From assembly GCF_020921035.1 (NCBI RefSeq), contig NC_063160.1, positions 2,066,501 through 2,130,500 of the forward strand: 64,000 nucleotides of DNA. Reading direction: 5' to 3'. This document shows, piece by piece, positions 12,223-23,795 of this stretch. The notes under the pieces were generated by a model, which saw nothing but the letters and a program-made list of their open reading frames with translations, searched no databases and was not told the origin of the DNA. This DNA comes from Rhodamnia argentea. Lineage: Eukaryota > Streptophyta > Magnoliopsida > Myrtales > Myrtaceae. The position numbers and the translations under genes are program-made. Positions within the stretch are counted from its first letter, which is position 1. Every line of letters begins with the position of its first letter.

Positions 12223-13908
12223 ATGGAAGACGTTGTGATCGTCAGAGCCGGGATCGCAGGGCTAGCGACGGCAGTGGCCCTGAAGAAGGTCGGCGTGCGA
12301 GCATTGGTGCTCGAGAGATCGGAGCGGCTGAGAGCCGCCGGCGCGGGTTTGACCCTCTTCCCCAACGCCTGGCATGCGCTCGACGTGCTCGGGGTTTCGG
12401 ATAAGCTCACCGCCCTTTACACTCCTTTTTCCAAGTAAGTTTTGTTTTACCGTTCTTGTAGTTAACATGTATACTTCTACTTAATTAATTGTTATTAGAT
12501 TAAACTTATCATAATCAAATTTTCGTGCTCGTGCATCAGGGGCTACGTAACCGATGTGACGACCAAAGCCGTTCAGGAATTGCGTTATGGTGCAAGCAAA
12601 GGGTACTGCAACTCTGAAATTTTTTCATTTCGAATTTTCGATCGATGCATCGTCTATTTTTTTTTTTTTTAAATTTCGCAATGCTAAAAGTTTCAACATT
12701 TACGCTTTTTTTTTTTTGTTTGTATATTTTAGGAGTGGAGGTGGGCCAAGAACGGTGCACCGGAAGATCTTATTACAGGCATTGGCAGAGGAATTGCCTC
12801 CAGATACCATCCGTTTCTCTTCGAAGCTCACTTCGATTGAAACCCAAGTGGTGGAGCAAGGCTCGTCAATTTGTATCCTCGCGCTTGAGGATGGAACTGT
12901 CGTCAGGTCTAAGGTATAATAACTTCTCGTGACTGAAAATCTCTTTCTGATTTCCACGGCAATTAAGTCGGACGATCTGTAGTCTATTGATCAGCATATT
13001 GTAAGATACGTGCTATATGTGTATGTAGGTCGTTATCGGATGCGACGGAGTGCATTCGCGGATAGCACGCTGGTTAGGGCTCAGCAAGCCGGACGATTCA
13101 GGTCGGTCCGGCATCGTCGGGGTGGCCGTGTACCCACAAGGCCACGGGTTGAACCATGCGGTTCAGCAACTGGTGGACGTCTCAAAGAGGGCTGGTTTTG
13201 TTCCGCTCAACGACAAGGAGGTCTACTGGTTCTTGGCTTGCAAAGCCCCTCCTAAAGGTAAACAAACGTTTTCTCTTCTTTTCATTTTCTATCTGCCTAG
13301 GTAATAATCCGGCGGACTTAACGTTTATCTAATAATATTTTTTTTTTTTTGGGTCATTGACACATCTACATTTCAGTAGGAGACATAGGAGGTGATCCAA
13401 ATTTACTACTAAGAGAAGTGATTGACAACTTAGCCAAAGACTTTCCTCCCATGTACCTCGACATCATCGTGACATCGGCCAGTCCGACCTTTCCACCGTG
13501 TCTAGGAACCGGCCAATGTTTCGTTATCCGTGGGACGTAATCCTCGGGACCCTGACCCGCGCCAACGTCACCGTGGCCGGAGACGCCATGCACCCCATGA
13601 CGCCGGACTTGGGCCAAGGTGGGTGTTTGGCCCTCGAGGACGCGGTCGTGCTGGGCCGGCACATCGGGAGCTTGATTTCCAAAGGGGGCGAGCTCGAGAT
13701 GGGCAATGTCGGGCCCGCCCTCGAGAGCTACGTAAGGGAGAGAAGGTGGAGGGCGGCGACGTTGATCACGGCGTCGTTCTTGTCGGGTTGGGTTCAGCAG
13801 GATGGGTCTAGTTGGTGGATGAAGTTCCTAAGAGACGTTGTGTTCTACAAGTTTCTATTGGGAAGAGCCGTCAGCGCGAGTAGGTACGACTGCGGCAAGC
13901 TTTGCTAA
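12223..13908 (+). pseudogene. FAD-dependent monooxygenase (MO1/CTF2-like), probably inactivated
   Basis: Exons fit at 12223-12434, 12540-12602, 12733-12913, 13029-13257 and 13377-13908 with GT-AG borders and compatible phases. The product resembles plant flavin monooxygenases of the MO1/CTF2 group, related to salicylate hydroxylase and zeaxanthin epoxidase. Seen are the N-terminal Rossmann region (VVIVRAGIAGLATA), HRKILLQALAEELP, the central GCDGVHS (DG motif) and the C-terminal GDAMHPMTPDLGQGG (GD motif binding FAD). Two defects stand out. The first Gly of GXGXXG is Arg at residue 8, and one base appears missing near 13463-13468, so the exon-5 frame runs into a stop before the GD motif. A genuine gene with an assembly error is the alternative. 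Family function is NAD(P)H-dependent hydroxylation of small aromatics or similar; the substrate is unknown. Confidence 0.8.
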
Positions 13909-15141
13909 TGTCTCTACTTTGCCTTCTATTCGCTCGAAAATCGTCCACCAGGCAATATTACAATAAGGTATCAGATTGACGATTTTCGAAGTCTCACTGC
14001 AATCATGGTAATTGATTGAGAGACACAATTTATTCTGATATTCTAGTACATCTATGTATATCTTGTACATGACTGGATATGTGTCCGGATTTGTGACATG
14101 ATATATCATAGCGGATTTTTTTTTTTTCTCATTTGGTTTGAGGCCAATACGTAGGCCATGGTAGTAATATCGATGTTAAGCAATTCAATTGTCTCATCTT
14201 TCTTTGTCTTTAAATAATTCCTCGTGCTTAGACACTCTCATTGCCAATTGAAACAAATTTGCAATGCTTTGGCCTTCAAATCTTTCTCTTAAATTAAATT
14301 CTATTCCATCAAAAGCCTAATCTCTAAAATTCCTTTTTAGCGAGTAAAGTGAAGAATCTACTCTTAGCCTTCTTAAATCAAGTAATAAACTAATCAATAG
14401 ACATACAATTGTATTGGTAAAGTCAAACCAAATCAACAATCCATACCTCAGGCATCATTTTAGAAATTGAGAATGGAACTGTTTGTCCATCTTTGCCCAG
14501 GTACACACCGAATTATGAGATAAAATTGGGTGCTTTACGGAAAGCCTTTTTTTTTTTTTTTGGTGGTCAAAATACAATGAGTTCACTTGAGGTATCTATA
14601 GCCTACAAACGACAGTTACACAGACAGTTACGTTGATATTACTAAAGGTTACTTGAAAGTCACATTGACTCCACTACACTGACGGTTACTTGATTGCTGC
14701 ATCGACTTCAACATTTTGACGGTTATCTATTTGACAGTTGCATCCAAGATTGTCAACTAAACTATTTGAGAGTTATGTCATCTCCACTTCATTATGGGTT
14801 AAGTTGTTCGTCAGTTGTATCCAAGATTGTTGACTGAACATTCGAATATTTGTTTGTGTTTGTATCCGGAAGTATCGACTGAACGTTGCTTCTCTGTCAA
14901 TAAAATACAAGAATTAAAATTCATGAAGGGAATTGAAAATTACATGGAAGTGAAAGTACCATGAAAACGAAGTGCGAAGGAAATGAAAAGGCAAAAACTC
15001 GGGACGAGTGTGTGGATACGTGCTTGTCTCCTCCTTGACCAAAGACTCTTTCTTGTCCCGTGACCTGGCAACTTCCTCGACTTTTTTTTTTTTTTTTTGT
15101 GGTCGGCTTTTTGTTTTTGGTCTAGAAACTTCCTCGACTTT
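13909..15141. other. intergenic DNA between monooxygenase and CACTA element
   Basis: AT-rich spacer with T runs at 14115 and 14550. A loose tandem-like patch at 14580-14890 repeats phrases of the type 'gacggttac..ttgac' several times. No gene recognised. TTT at 15139-15141 is the left CACTA target duplication. Confidence 0.45.
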
Positions 15142-15159
15142 CACTACAAAAAAATAAGG

Positions 15160-16030
15160 ATTTAGCCACGGAAAATTATCGACGAAAATAATTCGTCGCT
15201 AATTTACGACAAAACTAGCAACGAAAAAAACATTCGCCGTTATTTGTGATGAAAATAGCGATTAAAAAATTTGTCGCTAATTAGCGACGAATAGTTTTTC
15301 GTCGCTAATTGGCGACGAAAATAGCGACGAAAAAGTTATTTGTCGCTAAATTACAAATGTTGGTTTAGTGATGAAAACATATTTTCGTCGCTAAATTAGT
15401 GATGAAAACATATTTTCGTCGCTAAATTAGCGACGAAAACCATATTCGTCGCAAATTTTGCCACGAAAATGGAATTTCGTCGCTAAATTAGCAACAAAAA
15501 AAAATTTCGCCACTAAATTACAGATGTTGGTTTAGCGACGAAAACCATGTTCGTCGCAAATTTTGCCACGAAAATGGAATTTCGTCACTAAACTAGCAAC
15601 AACAACAAAATTCGTCGCTAAATTACGGATGTTGGTTTAGCGACGAAAACCACGTTCGTCGCAAATTTTGCCACAAAAATGGACTTTCGTCGCTAATTTA
15701 GCGACGAATATGATTTTTGTCGCTAAATTAGCGCAAAAAAAAAATTTCATCGCTAAATTACAGTTGTTGGTTTAGCGACGAAAACATATTTTCGTCGCTA
15801 AATTAGCGACAAAAACCATGTTCGTCTCAAATTTTGCCACGAAAATGGAATTTCGTCGCTAATTTAGAGACAAAAAAAATTCGTCGCTAAATTACAGATG
15901 TTGATTTAGCGACAAAAACATATTTTCGTCGCTAAATTAGAAACGAAAACCATGTTCGTCGCAAATATTGCCACGAAAATGGAATTTCGTCACTAAATTA
16001 GCAACGAACACCAATTTTCGTCGTTAATTT
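15160..16030. repeat. left subterminal repeat array of the CACTA element
   Basis: Dozens of copies in both orientations of the core CGTCGCTAAATTAGCGACG with small changes. They are spaced irregularly, with a longer unit 'acagatgttggtttagcgacgaaaac' recurring about every 130-140 bp. Such palindromes would fold strongly and are typical binding arrays for CACTA transposases. Confidence 0.85.
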
Positions 16031-16084
16031 TTCCTTCCCACTCCTCTTAAAACGTGGCGCTCCTGTTAAAATTTTCCCTTCCCC

Positions 16085-16560
16085 GCTCTTGTCTATAAAG
16101 CTCCCGCGCCCCCTTCTATTATTCCACTCGCCACTCCCTCTCTCCTCTCCCCATTGGCAAAGAAAAACGCATGTTGCTCTCCGAACTTTGGAGTCTCTCT
16201 CAACGTCTCTCCCAACCACCCCCAGAAGAAGCCATCTTTCTTGCACGAAACTTTGCTTTCATCGCCCCTTCAACAGACTTTCTCACTCTTTCCCTCCTCT
16301 ATAAACACACACACACACCCTCTCTCTCTCTCAACCCATCACCAGTTGTACTCCCTCTCTCTAGAACCCAGCAACGGCCTCGGCCCCGGCTTCCCACGCC
16401 ACCGCCGCGCATACCCTCTTGGAGAGACCCTTCATTTCCTCAAGGCCGCTCCAAAGTTCATAGCTTTCGGCCTCCGAGATCCCGAGGGCTAGATCCTTGA
16501 AGGCCCTCCAGGTGAAGTGCTCCGTCACCGCGGCGGCCGTGGCGGCGCCTGTGTAGCTAC
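16085..16560 (+). pseudogene. captured 5' gene segment inside CACTA: leader plus plastid-transit-like exon
   Basis: This stretch lacks the subterminal repeats. It has a TATA-like CTATAAAG at about 16093, a CT-rich leader with CACACACACACCCTCTCTC, then a frame from 16371 to 16556 rich in Ala, Ser, Thr and Arg and poor in acidic residues, ending LKALQVKCSVTAAA. This composition, with a V-K-C-S type cleavage context, is what chloroplast transit peptides look like. The expected ATG before the first Ala codon is absent and one in-frame TAG interrupts the frame, so it is not functional. The source gene is not identified. The capture is an inference from composition and from its position between two transposon arrays. 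Confidence 0.5.
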
Positions 16561-17107
16561 GAAAAAACGAAAAAAATTTGCTAATACGAAAAAACAACTT
16601 TTTTGCGAAGAATTTAGCCACAAAAAGTTCGGCAAAATTCATCCCTAATTGATTTTTGTGACGAATTTTGCCACGAAAAAAATTCATGGCTAACATGGCT
16701 TTGCAAAATTTAGCGACGAAAATTTGACTTTTCATCGCTAAATTTAGCTACGAAAATCCTAATTCGTTGCTAAATTTTAGTGACGAAAACACATTTCGTC
16801 ACTAAATTTAGCGACAAAAATTTTATTTCGTCGCTAAATTTAGCGATGAAATTTTCTTTCATCGCAAAAATTTAGCGACGAAAATCTAATTTCGTCGCTA
16901 AATTTAGCAACAAACTTAGCTACAAAATCTATTTTCGTCGGTAAATTTAGTGACGAAAATTCAAATTTTCGTCTCTAAATTTTGCAACGCCGGATTAGCG
17001 ATTAATTTTTTTTCATGGCAAAATCCGTCGCAAAAATCAATTAGTGATGGATTTTGCCGAATTTTTTGTGGCAAAATTCGTCGCTAAAATGTCGTTTTTT
17101 TGTAGTG

Positions 17108-18104
17108 TTTACTCATGACCTAATGCACTTGTCCTCATTCAATGACTTCCCTTGCTTGTTGACCACTATCCTAATGGTTGGTCAAAGGTGGCAAATTGAG
17201 AACACCTCGCTACGCGATGGATTCAAATAAGGGGTTCGTGATGTTCCATCATGGGACGTTGGACTGCCTTGGGTAACCCCGAAACAAATACTAAGTTGTA
17301 TGTACTTTAAATAATTGGACTCATTATAGTCAAATCCAAAATACCCGTTGGTCTCATCTTCACTAGATGCTATCGTAGCAGTCCTAAAGGCCAAAATTGG
17401 CTTACTACCATAAAAGACCCCTGGCTTTAGGCTTAATTTCAAATCTATCCTGAACTTTATTTGACTAAAAAAAAAAAGGCCACAATTCACTGTAGTGCCA
17501 CATTTGCCCTCGCATCCAAAAATCGCTACTGATTTTCTCAAAATTATCAACATCAAAGCCAATGAGACGTTCATTGTCGGAACCCGCATCATCAACAGCA
17601 TCCTAACCTTTGCATGGAACAACAAGAATGTCAATGTCGATAATTTTGAAGAACTCGGTGGCATAATTTGAGGACGCGGTGCAGATTTGAGAGTAGAGTG
17701 GACGTTGGTAAATTATTGCTTAGATAAATAAAATAAAAAATAAGTGCGGTTAGAACTGGGAATCAACCCAAGTTTAAAGTATTTTTAGGGAATAGGGCCA
17801 AAGAAGCTTGGACAAGGCAGACCGAGAATATTCAATGTTGGAGTTGGTACGATCTAATCACTCGAATCTTCACCCCCGAAGTAAAAACAGTAGCTTGAGT
17901 CTGAACAAATAAATATATAATAGAAGAAAAATGGTCCACCTAATAATTGTATTCAACATAATTTACTAACTTATGCACTGGGGAATCCTTGGCTCCCAGT
18001 CGAGACAAACCTAGACTCCAATATATAAACTTTCTTAACAACATGGTCGTTCACCGACTCCACAATCCACAAACTACCATAGCTAGTTCTTCTTACTCGT
18101 GAGG
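17108..18104. other. upstream region of citrate-binding-like copy 1
   Basis: Contains a 160-codon minus-strand open frame (17182-17664) without recognised motifs, which I do not call a gene. The last 100 bases before copy 1 contain TATATAAAC at about 18021, a plausible TATA box 80 bp from the ATG. Confidence 0.4.
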
Positions 18105-19662
18105 ATGTCCACTTTGAGTTTCTACTCAAAGGCCATGCTCTTGAGAATTATCGTTCAGCTCATAACATGGCACGATAGTTTGGCTTGGGGCCCGATCGAC
18201 CCAACCCTAGGCTTTGTATCTCTGCCTTTGAATCGTTCGTACTACAACATCCAGAAGCCGTCCGACGTGCCGGAGGACCGGCGATACTCCTTCTGCGACG
18301 GCATCCACAAGTGCTGGGTTTACTCCACCGACAAGCCTCACACGCCCACGAGCCTGACCAAGCCTCGTACCGAGATCGCCATACATGTAAAAGGCTCCAA
18401 CTGACCTGTGTTGGTTTTGTTTAAGTGCGTAGTAGATCCGAAGCATGATTACTCGCATCACAAGTGAACCGTTTGAGATTTTTAATGCTGTCACTGAGCT
18501 AAACTTATTTGAGATCACCCCCGGGGTGGCGACCTATTATCGTGTTAAAGTAGTTGTCTAGATTGAATTTATCGTTAACAATGTTAGAGTCTTATGCGAA
18601 TCTCACATGATATGATGGTTACTTTTTTATTTTTCATTTTAATTTTTTTTTGCTTGACATACTCAGTCCGGAATTGCTCATCCACGAATTTTTTGATATT
18701 TTACTTTAATTATCTTTTTACATTTGTGTTTTATATGTCATTTTTTAAAATTTTCTTAATTTTTTTCTTTCTCCGCTGGCCCCCGAGCTTACGACGGTTG
18801 GCGACTAGCCACAGACATGGGCCGGCAAGCTCAAGGCTTACAAAATCCCAGCGAGCTCGAGCTCGCCCATGCCGCCTCCAGCCGATCGTGGTGGAGGAAG
18901 AAAAGAAAAAGAAAAAGAAAGAATAAAAAATTTTTAAAAAAGAATTTAAAAATTCAATTTTTTTAACATGAGATTGAAATCATTTTTTCAATGAGATCAA
19001 ACATGAGAAAAAAATTTCAGTCACATGTCGCCAAGCATTGGAAAACTATGCATTTTCTTAGAAAATAATTTTCCGGAAAGCATTTTCCTTTCCGAGTTTT
19101 CCCCCAATCAAACATACCCTAAATTATGAATAACATTTTAAAATCTCACCCGGACGATGTGGGACTTCCGGTGTCACAATATACATCATCCATTCCTCCG
19201 ACGATGAACTTGATAAATCATTTCATCCCTTAATAGCCAATTTAGACCTTTCGAAGTTGTACCTTTTCTTAGGGATACAACTATTCTTCAGGAGTTTGGC
19301 AATTCGAAGGATATGGATACGTCCCGGCCGGGACTTCCGGCGTGTGCATAATGCAAGTGTTTGGAGCCACGAGCCCTCACGCGTCCACGCTGATGCTAAG
19401 AGTGTACAACGGCACGCTCATGTACTACCGGAGCGTGGTCCTCGCCGACGAGATCTACGACAAGTGGTTCCGAGTGAACGTCGTGCACGACGCGGACGCC
19501 TCGAAAGTGAAGGTTTACCTCGATGGGTATCTGAAATTAGAAGCTGATGGCCGTGGGGGGACTTCTCATGCCTTCAAGTGCGGTGTTTATGCCCAGGAGG
19601 GTGATTCTCTCTGCATGGAGTCGCGTTGGAGAGGCATCAAAGTCATGAAAAAGTGCGACTGA
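18105..19662 (+). CDS. citrate-binding-protein-like (alginate lyase 2 fold), copy 1, intact
   Basis: Two exons, 18105-18386 and 19273-19662, joined at GT-AG borders in phase 0, give about 223 residues. The upstream in-frame codon at 18099 is GTG, so the ATG at 18105 is the start; it aligns with MSTLSF/MSPFFF of the sister copies. An N-terminal hydrophobic stretch (LLRIIVQLI) suggests secretion or vacuolar routing. Family landmarks are GFVSLPLNRS, YDVPED-like SDVPEDRRYSF, KPRTEIAIH at the exon junction, YSSGVWQFEGYGYVP, GVCIMQVFG, DKWFRVNVVHD, FKCGVYAQ and MESRW. The rubber-tree homologue is a citrate-binding protein of vacuole-like lutoids. The fold is a beta-jelly-roll shared with PL7 alginate lyases. 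The 886-bp intron holds a GC-rich patch. This is the best candidate for an active gene in the first subgroup. Confidence 0.88.
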
Positions 19663-19750
19663 AAATGGAGCGACAGTGAAGATTTCGTTTTCGTCTAATC
19701 TGTGCCTTCGGTGATTAATGATACGTGCATTAATGTGTAAAGAACCGTGT

Positions 19751-19830
19751 GCTTAGTCTTATTGATTATGAGCACGGTTCATGTGCACTGTGCACCACAT
19801 AGAACAGGAAGGTATACAAACCAAAATTTC
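19751..19830. repeat. 3' flank of copy 1, duplicated at 27.9 kb
   Basis: The phrase 'catgtgcactgtgcaccacatagaacaggaaggtata' style sequence here recurs at about 27918-27985 beyond the copy-3 remnant, and homology resumes at 20184-20240 and 27998-28060. It marks an old tandem duplication that included 3' flanking DNA. Confidence 0.7.
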
Positions 19831-19861
19831 TCTAGAAATAGAAGACAATAAACTATATCAG

Positions 19862-20175
19862 AGAAAAGTACCTAATCAATCATAAACCTATTGTACGTAT
19901 GCTAATTTGGTTATAAATTCTTCAATTTTATCAATTTAGTTCTAAATATTTGCGCAAATTTCAATGTCATCATTCCAGTCAATTTTCGCCGAAAATCACT
20001 AACATGATGGTCTAGTCATAGCCGGCATACCGCCGCGTCAACAATTTTCAACCGAAATTTGCCGGAAGGGACTACGTTGAAATTTCTCACAAAAAATTAG
20101 GACTAAATTGACCAAATCGAAAATTTTAAGACTAATTTGACATCCGTACAATGAATTTGGAATTATCATAAACCT
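19862..20175. repeat. fold-back element, family A
   Basis: The arms 'aatcataaacctattgtacg' and its inverted partner near 20145-20170 enclose a core with 'gaaaatcactaacatgatgg'. The homologous flank at 27.9-28.06 kb lacks this segment, so it inserted after the tandem duplication. Confidence 0.65.
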
Positions 20176-21250
20176 GATTAGGCCTCTTCAATGTCAGACG
20201 CGAGGACAACTCAAGATTAATGTCTAACACAGAGTTCACAAAACTGGAGGAATAATCACAAGAAACCACTAAGTTAAGTAATTATCAGTTCTTTGACAAA
20301 AAAAAAAAAGAATTAATTATCAGTCCACCAAACACAAAGTCCTGCAATGGGCCAATTGGAAACCTGGTGCAGTGCCAATCCTGGATTGACCAACTTCCCT
20401 GCTGATTAAGGTTAATTTGTTTGACTTTGTCATATAGCAACCAAAATTATACACACGGTTAGCCTGCAAATTGTCTTTTTTTTTTTTTAAGTTTGGTCTT
20501 TGATTAGGTGGTGCCAATCAAGCTTAAGCAGAACTCAAGAGGGTCAAAGGCAGATAAAAATTCGTTAACGCTTCGTTTGTTTCACAAAAAATGGATGATT
20601 TGAAAAGTATTTTCCTAAAGTTGATCGATTATATCGCTTAAAAATATGAATGAATGCTTAAAAAAAGGAATGAATAGAAAACGTTTTTATAGTCCATGAA
20701 AATATTTAAACGTAAATTGTTGTTGATGATGAAAATATTTTCATTGGTTTAATTATTTCATGTGATACAAGCGATTATTTTTTAGAAAATATTTTTCAAA
20801 TCATTCTTTTTACGCGAAACAAACGAAATTATTTTTATCATCTAAGAAAATTTCTAAAAATAAATTGTTGTCGTCAATAAAAATTATATTTTATTTATAA
20901 ATTTTTTTAAGTGATACAAATAATCATTTTTTTATAAAATATTTGTTAAATCATTTAATTTTGGTGAAACAAAAGGAGTAAAGAAAAACTAATGAGGTGG
21001 TTTAATTAAGATAATCCGAATAAACTAATTAGCTTATCCTCCTTAGAGACATTTTCTTTCTTTCTTTCTTTGTATTTTCTCTTCATCCTTCTTCGTCCTC
21101 TTCTATAATCCCCTTCGTCGTGGACAGCAGCACGCTGGCTGCCTAGCTACTCCCGTGGCCACATCATCGGGAGTATGTGAGTTTTTAATGTTGAAGTTGG
21201 TTGAGTTCAAGCACTTTTTATCGTTTTTTGCGGCCGCCCAAAAAATAAAA
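20176..21250. other. intergenic DNA with probable small MITEs
   Basis: Between 20570 and 20985 the sequence reads 'cgtttgtttcacaaaa..gatttgaaaa' and ends with an inverted partner 'tttggtgaaacaaa', as in a short hAT-like or Mutator-like MITE. A TTTC microsatellite lies at about 21054-21073. No gene. Confidence 0.4.
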
Positions 21251-21253
21251 AAA

Positions 21254-21772
21254 AATGTTAATACCATGAAAAATCTCAAACTAATACACGTGTAATAAAT
21301 TTATCCTAAACTATTTTTCTGATCACAAAAAATCTCAAACTGGTACACATGTGACAAATTTATCTCAAACTATTTTTTTTACCATAAAAAATCCTAAACT
21401 GGTACTTTTGTGGCAAATTTATCCTAAACTATTTTTTTTACCAAGAAAAATCTCAAGCTGGCACACCGGTGAAAATTTACCTTTCGTTAAATTGGATTAA
21501 TACCATGAAAAATCCCAAATTGATAAACATGTGACAAACAGAGGGTAAAAATCTCAAACTAGTACACCCATAACTGTCACATGCCATCCAACTTAGCAAT
21601 TTAACGATTAGATTTAACAAAAACTAACGGAGAGTAAAGTTGTCACAAATGTGCCAGTTTGAGGTAAATTTATTACAAGTGTACTTGTTTGAGGTTTTTT
21701 GTGGTCAAAAAAATAATTTGGAGTAAATTTATTATATGTATACCAATTTATGATTTTCAGCGGTATTAATCC
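21254..21772. repeat. fold-back MITE, family B
   Basis: The left arm 'gttaataccatgaaaaatctc' and right arm 'gatt..ggtattaat' are inverted. Internally, units of the type 'aaatcctaaactggtacttttgtggcaaatttatcc' repeat about every 60 bp. The same family occurs at 41776-42598, where the TTA target duplication is clear. Confidence 0.65.
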
Positions 21773-21902
21773 AAAAAAGTGAGCTGGGAAAAGAAAATGG
21801 ACTTCGTCTGTTATGGAGTATTGATCTCATGACTGATCGAAGTCCTTCAAAATTGCTATACTATCCATTGAACCAGTCCGGAGTCCTTTCCTTCCCATAA
21901 CA

Positions 21903-23725
21903 ATGTCTACCCTTTCCTTCTCAAAAGCAAAATCTCGGGCTACCATCATTCATTTCATTACAGTATTGCACGAGAGCTTGGCTTGGAGACCCGAGGCTTT
22001 GTGTCTCTGCCTCTCAACCGTTCGTATTACCACATCCAAAAGCCGTACGACGTGCCCGAGGACCAGCATTGCTCGTTCTGCGACATCGTCCATAGATGCT
22101 GTGTTTACTCCACTGACAAGCCTCACAGCCTGACCAACCGGACCGAGCCTCGCACCGAGATCGCGATCCAGGTAAGGTAACGAAAAGGGCTGAACAAGGG
22201 TGTTGGAAAGGAGTTTACTTGCCCTGTAGTTTCAGTGAAGTGTGCTGCACGCTGATCTCACTGGTTTTTCCAGTGGGATCTCGTCACTTCGTAGTTGGCA
22301 CTGGTTAGAAGACGTGAAGGACCTGAAGGCAATGGACCAGAGAAGGAGAAACGTTTTGTGTACTTTTTCTATGTCTCTTGAAAAACTAGAATAATTACCG
22401 GTCCTATGCTATCGAATAGTCATCTAATTACCTAATTCCCTAAAAAAATTAGGACTTTAGGTTTAGTTCCAACTCCGCCCCAAATTTATTTTTTTCTGGA
22501 AAAAAATTCCAAACTTTAGGTTTACTCCAAATTTGCCCCGAACTTTTCTTTTATCTTAAAAAAAAACCCAACTTTAGGTCCATTCCCAAATCTACCCAAA
22601 TTTTTTTTTTTGTCTCAGAGAAAAATCACTAAATTTTGGCTCTAATATCAAATCTACCCCCATTACCCCTATGTCAAAAGATCACCATTAGTCATCCCTG
22701 ATTTTTATTTCTTCGAATGGTTTTATTTTAGAGAATATGGACAATTTTAATGTGGTGGATTTGTTATAGATGTGAAAATGCCACGTCGATCCGTACCCAT
22801 CGCTCCATTATTTTACTAATGTGGATTTATTATCGATGTGGAAATGCCACGTCAAGTTGGGACTGGACCAATTGAGTATATTTGAGAATAAATTTAAAAT
22901 ATGGTGATTTCTGTTTAGACAAAATAAACTGTGAGACGGATTTGGGACTAAACTTAAAGTTTGGGATTTTTTTCTTAGACAAAAAAAAAACTCGGGGCAA
23001 ATTCGGGACTGGATCAAAAGCTTGGGGCTTTTTCCGACACCAAAAAAAGTTTGAGGTAGATTTGAGACTGAATCTAAAGTTTGAAGATTTTTAAGGAATT
23101 AGGCGGTCATCATATTATGAGGCATTGTATAGGCTCGTTAGATGCAGGTATACTTATTATTAGATAGAATCGAGTGAAACCTCGCTATTGGGCAATGAAA
23201 CAAACGAAACCTAATGCTCAGTATACTGCGCTATTCTCCTTCGGCTTTTTGAAACCGTCTGTGGAAAATAGAGTTTCGTACATGCTACGGCTTGGTTTAC
23301 TCTAATCCATTTGAACAACATTTTACGCCTCAGGGATACAACTATTCCTCAGGCGTTTGGCAATTCGAAAGGTATGGATAAGTCCCGGCTGGGAGTTCGG
23401 GCGTGTGCATAATACAAGTGTCCGGTGCGAGCCCTCACGCAACCATGCGACGCTGATGCTGAGAGTGTACAATGGCTCGCTCGCGTACTACAGAGCCCAG
23501 CTCCTCGTCGACGATATCTACGACAAGTGGTTCCGGCTGAATGTTATACACGACATGGATGGTTCAAAAGTGAAGGTTTACATTGATGGGTATCTGAAAT
23601 TAGAGGCGGATGGTCGAGGAGGGACTTCTCATGCCTTCAAATGTGGCCTTTATGCCCAAGACGTAGCCTCTTTCTACATGGAGGCTCGTTGGAGAGGCAT
23701 TCAAGTTTTAAAGAAATACGACTGA
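21903..23725 (+). pseudogene. citrate-binding-protein-like copy 2, disrupted
   Basis: Exon 1 (21903-22171) and exon 2 (23334-23725) keep the family layout and GT-AG borders. Compared with copies 1 and 4, about 13 bases are missing near 21992 (just after SLAW), shifting the frame before GFVSLPLNRS. Exon 2 has an in-frame TAA at 23379, where the sisters have a Tyr TAC, and about five extra bases near 23447. The 3' half then reads cleanly to the stop (DIYDKWFRLNVIHD, HAFKCGLYAQ). The 1162-bp intron contains a fold-back element at 22430-23105. It has at least three independent lesions, so it is a pseudogene. Confidence 0.9.
22430..23105. repeat. fold-back element, family C, in the copy 2 intron
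   Basis: The left end 'ctaattccctaaaaaaattaggact' and right end (revcomp 'cctaattccttaaaaatc') are inverted. The arms contain 'tttaggttt..ccaaatctgcccc' units in opposite orientations, and the centre has duplicated 'gatgtg(g)aaatgccacgtc'. Confidence 0.7.
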
Positions 23726-23795
23726 ATATGCAGTATATACCGCTAGATGCATAAGAGAATAATCTTCATGATGATGAAGATAACGTCGTTTAGGG

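Larger units (their letters stand above)
15142..17107. mobile_element. non-autonomous CACTA (En/Spm-type) transposon
   Basis: The element begins CACTACAAAAAAA and ends TTTTTTTGTAGTG, a perfect 13-bp terminal inverted repeat, with 3-bp target duplication TTT on both sides (15139-15141 and 17108-17110). CACTA ends and a 3-bp duplication define this superfamily. Both subterminal regions (15150-16030 and 16560-17100) consist of dense, often palindromic copies of TTCGTCGCTAAATTAGCGACGAA, the expected transposase-binding arrays. No transposase is encoded. The centre (16030-16560) is unrelated, GC-richer and gene-like. Confidence 0.93.

Noticed and set aside
15160-17100. Regularly repeated short palindromes that superficially look like a CRISPR array or satellite
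   Set aside because: Repeats occur in both orientations without constant-length unique spacers, and lie inside CACTA termini with a target duplication; the organism is a plant.
17182-17664. 160-codon minus-strand open frame
   Set aside because: No recognisable family, no start context or neighbouring exons; AT-rich codons as expected by chance. Kept only as a mention in the intergenic entry.
18099-18104. Upstream GTG as start of copy 1
   Set aside because: Plants initiate at ATG; ATG at 18105 aligns with the starts of copies 2 and 4.
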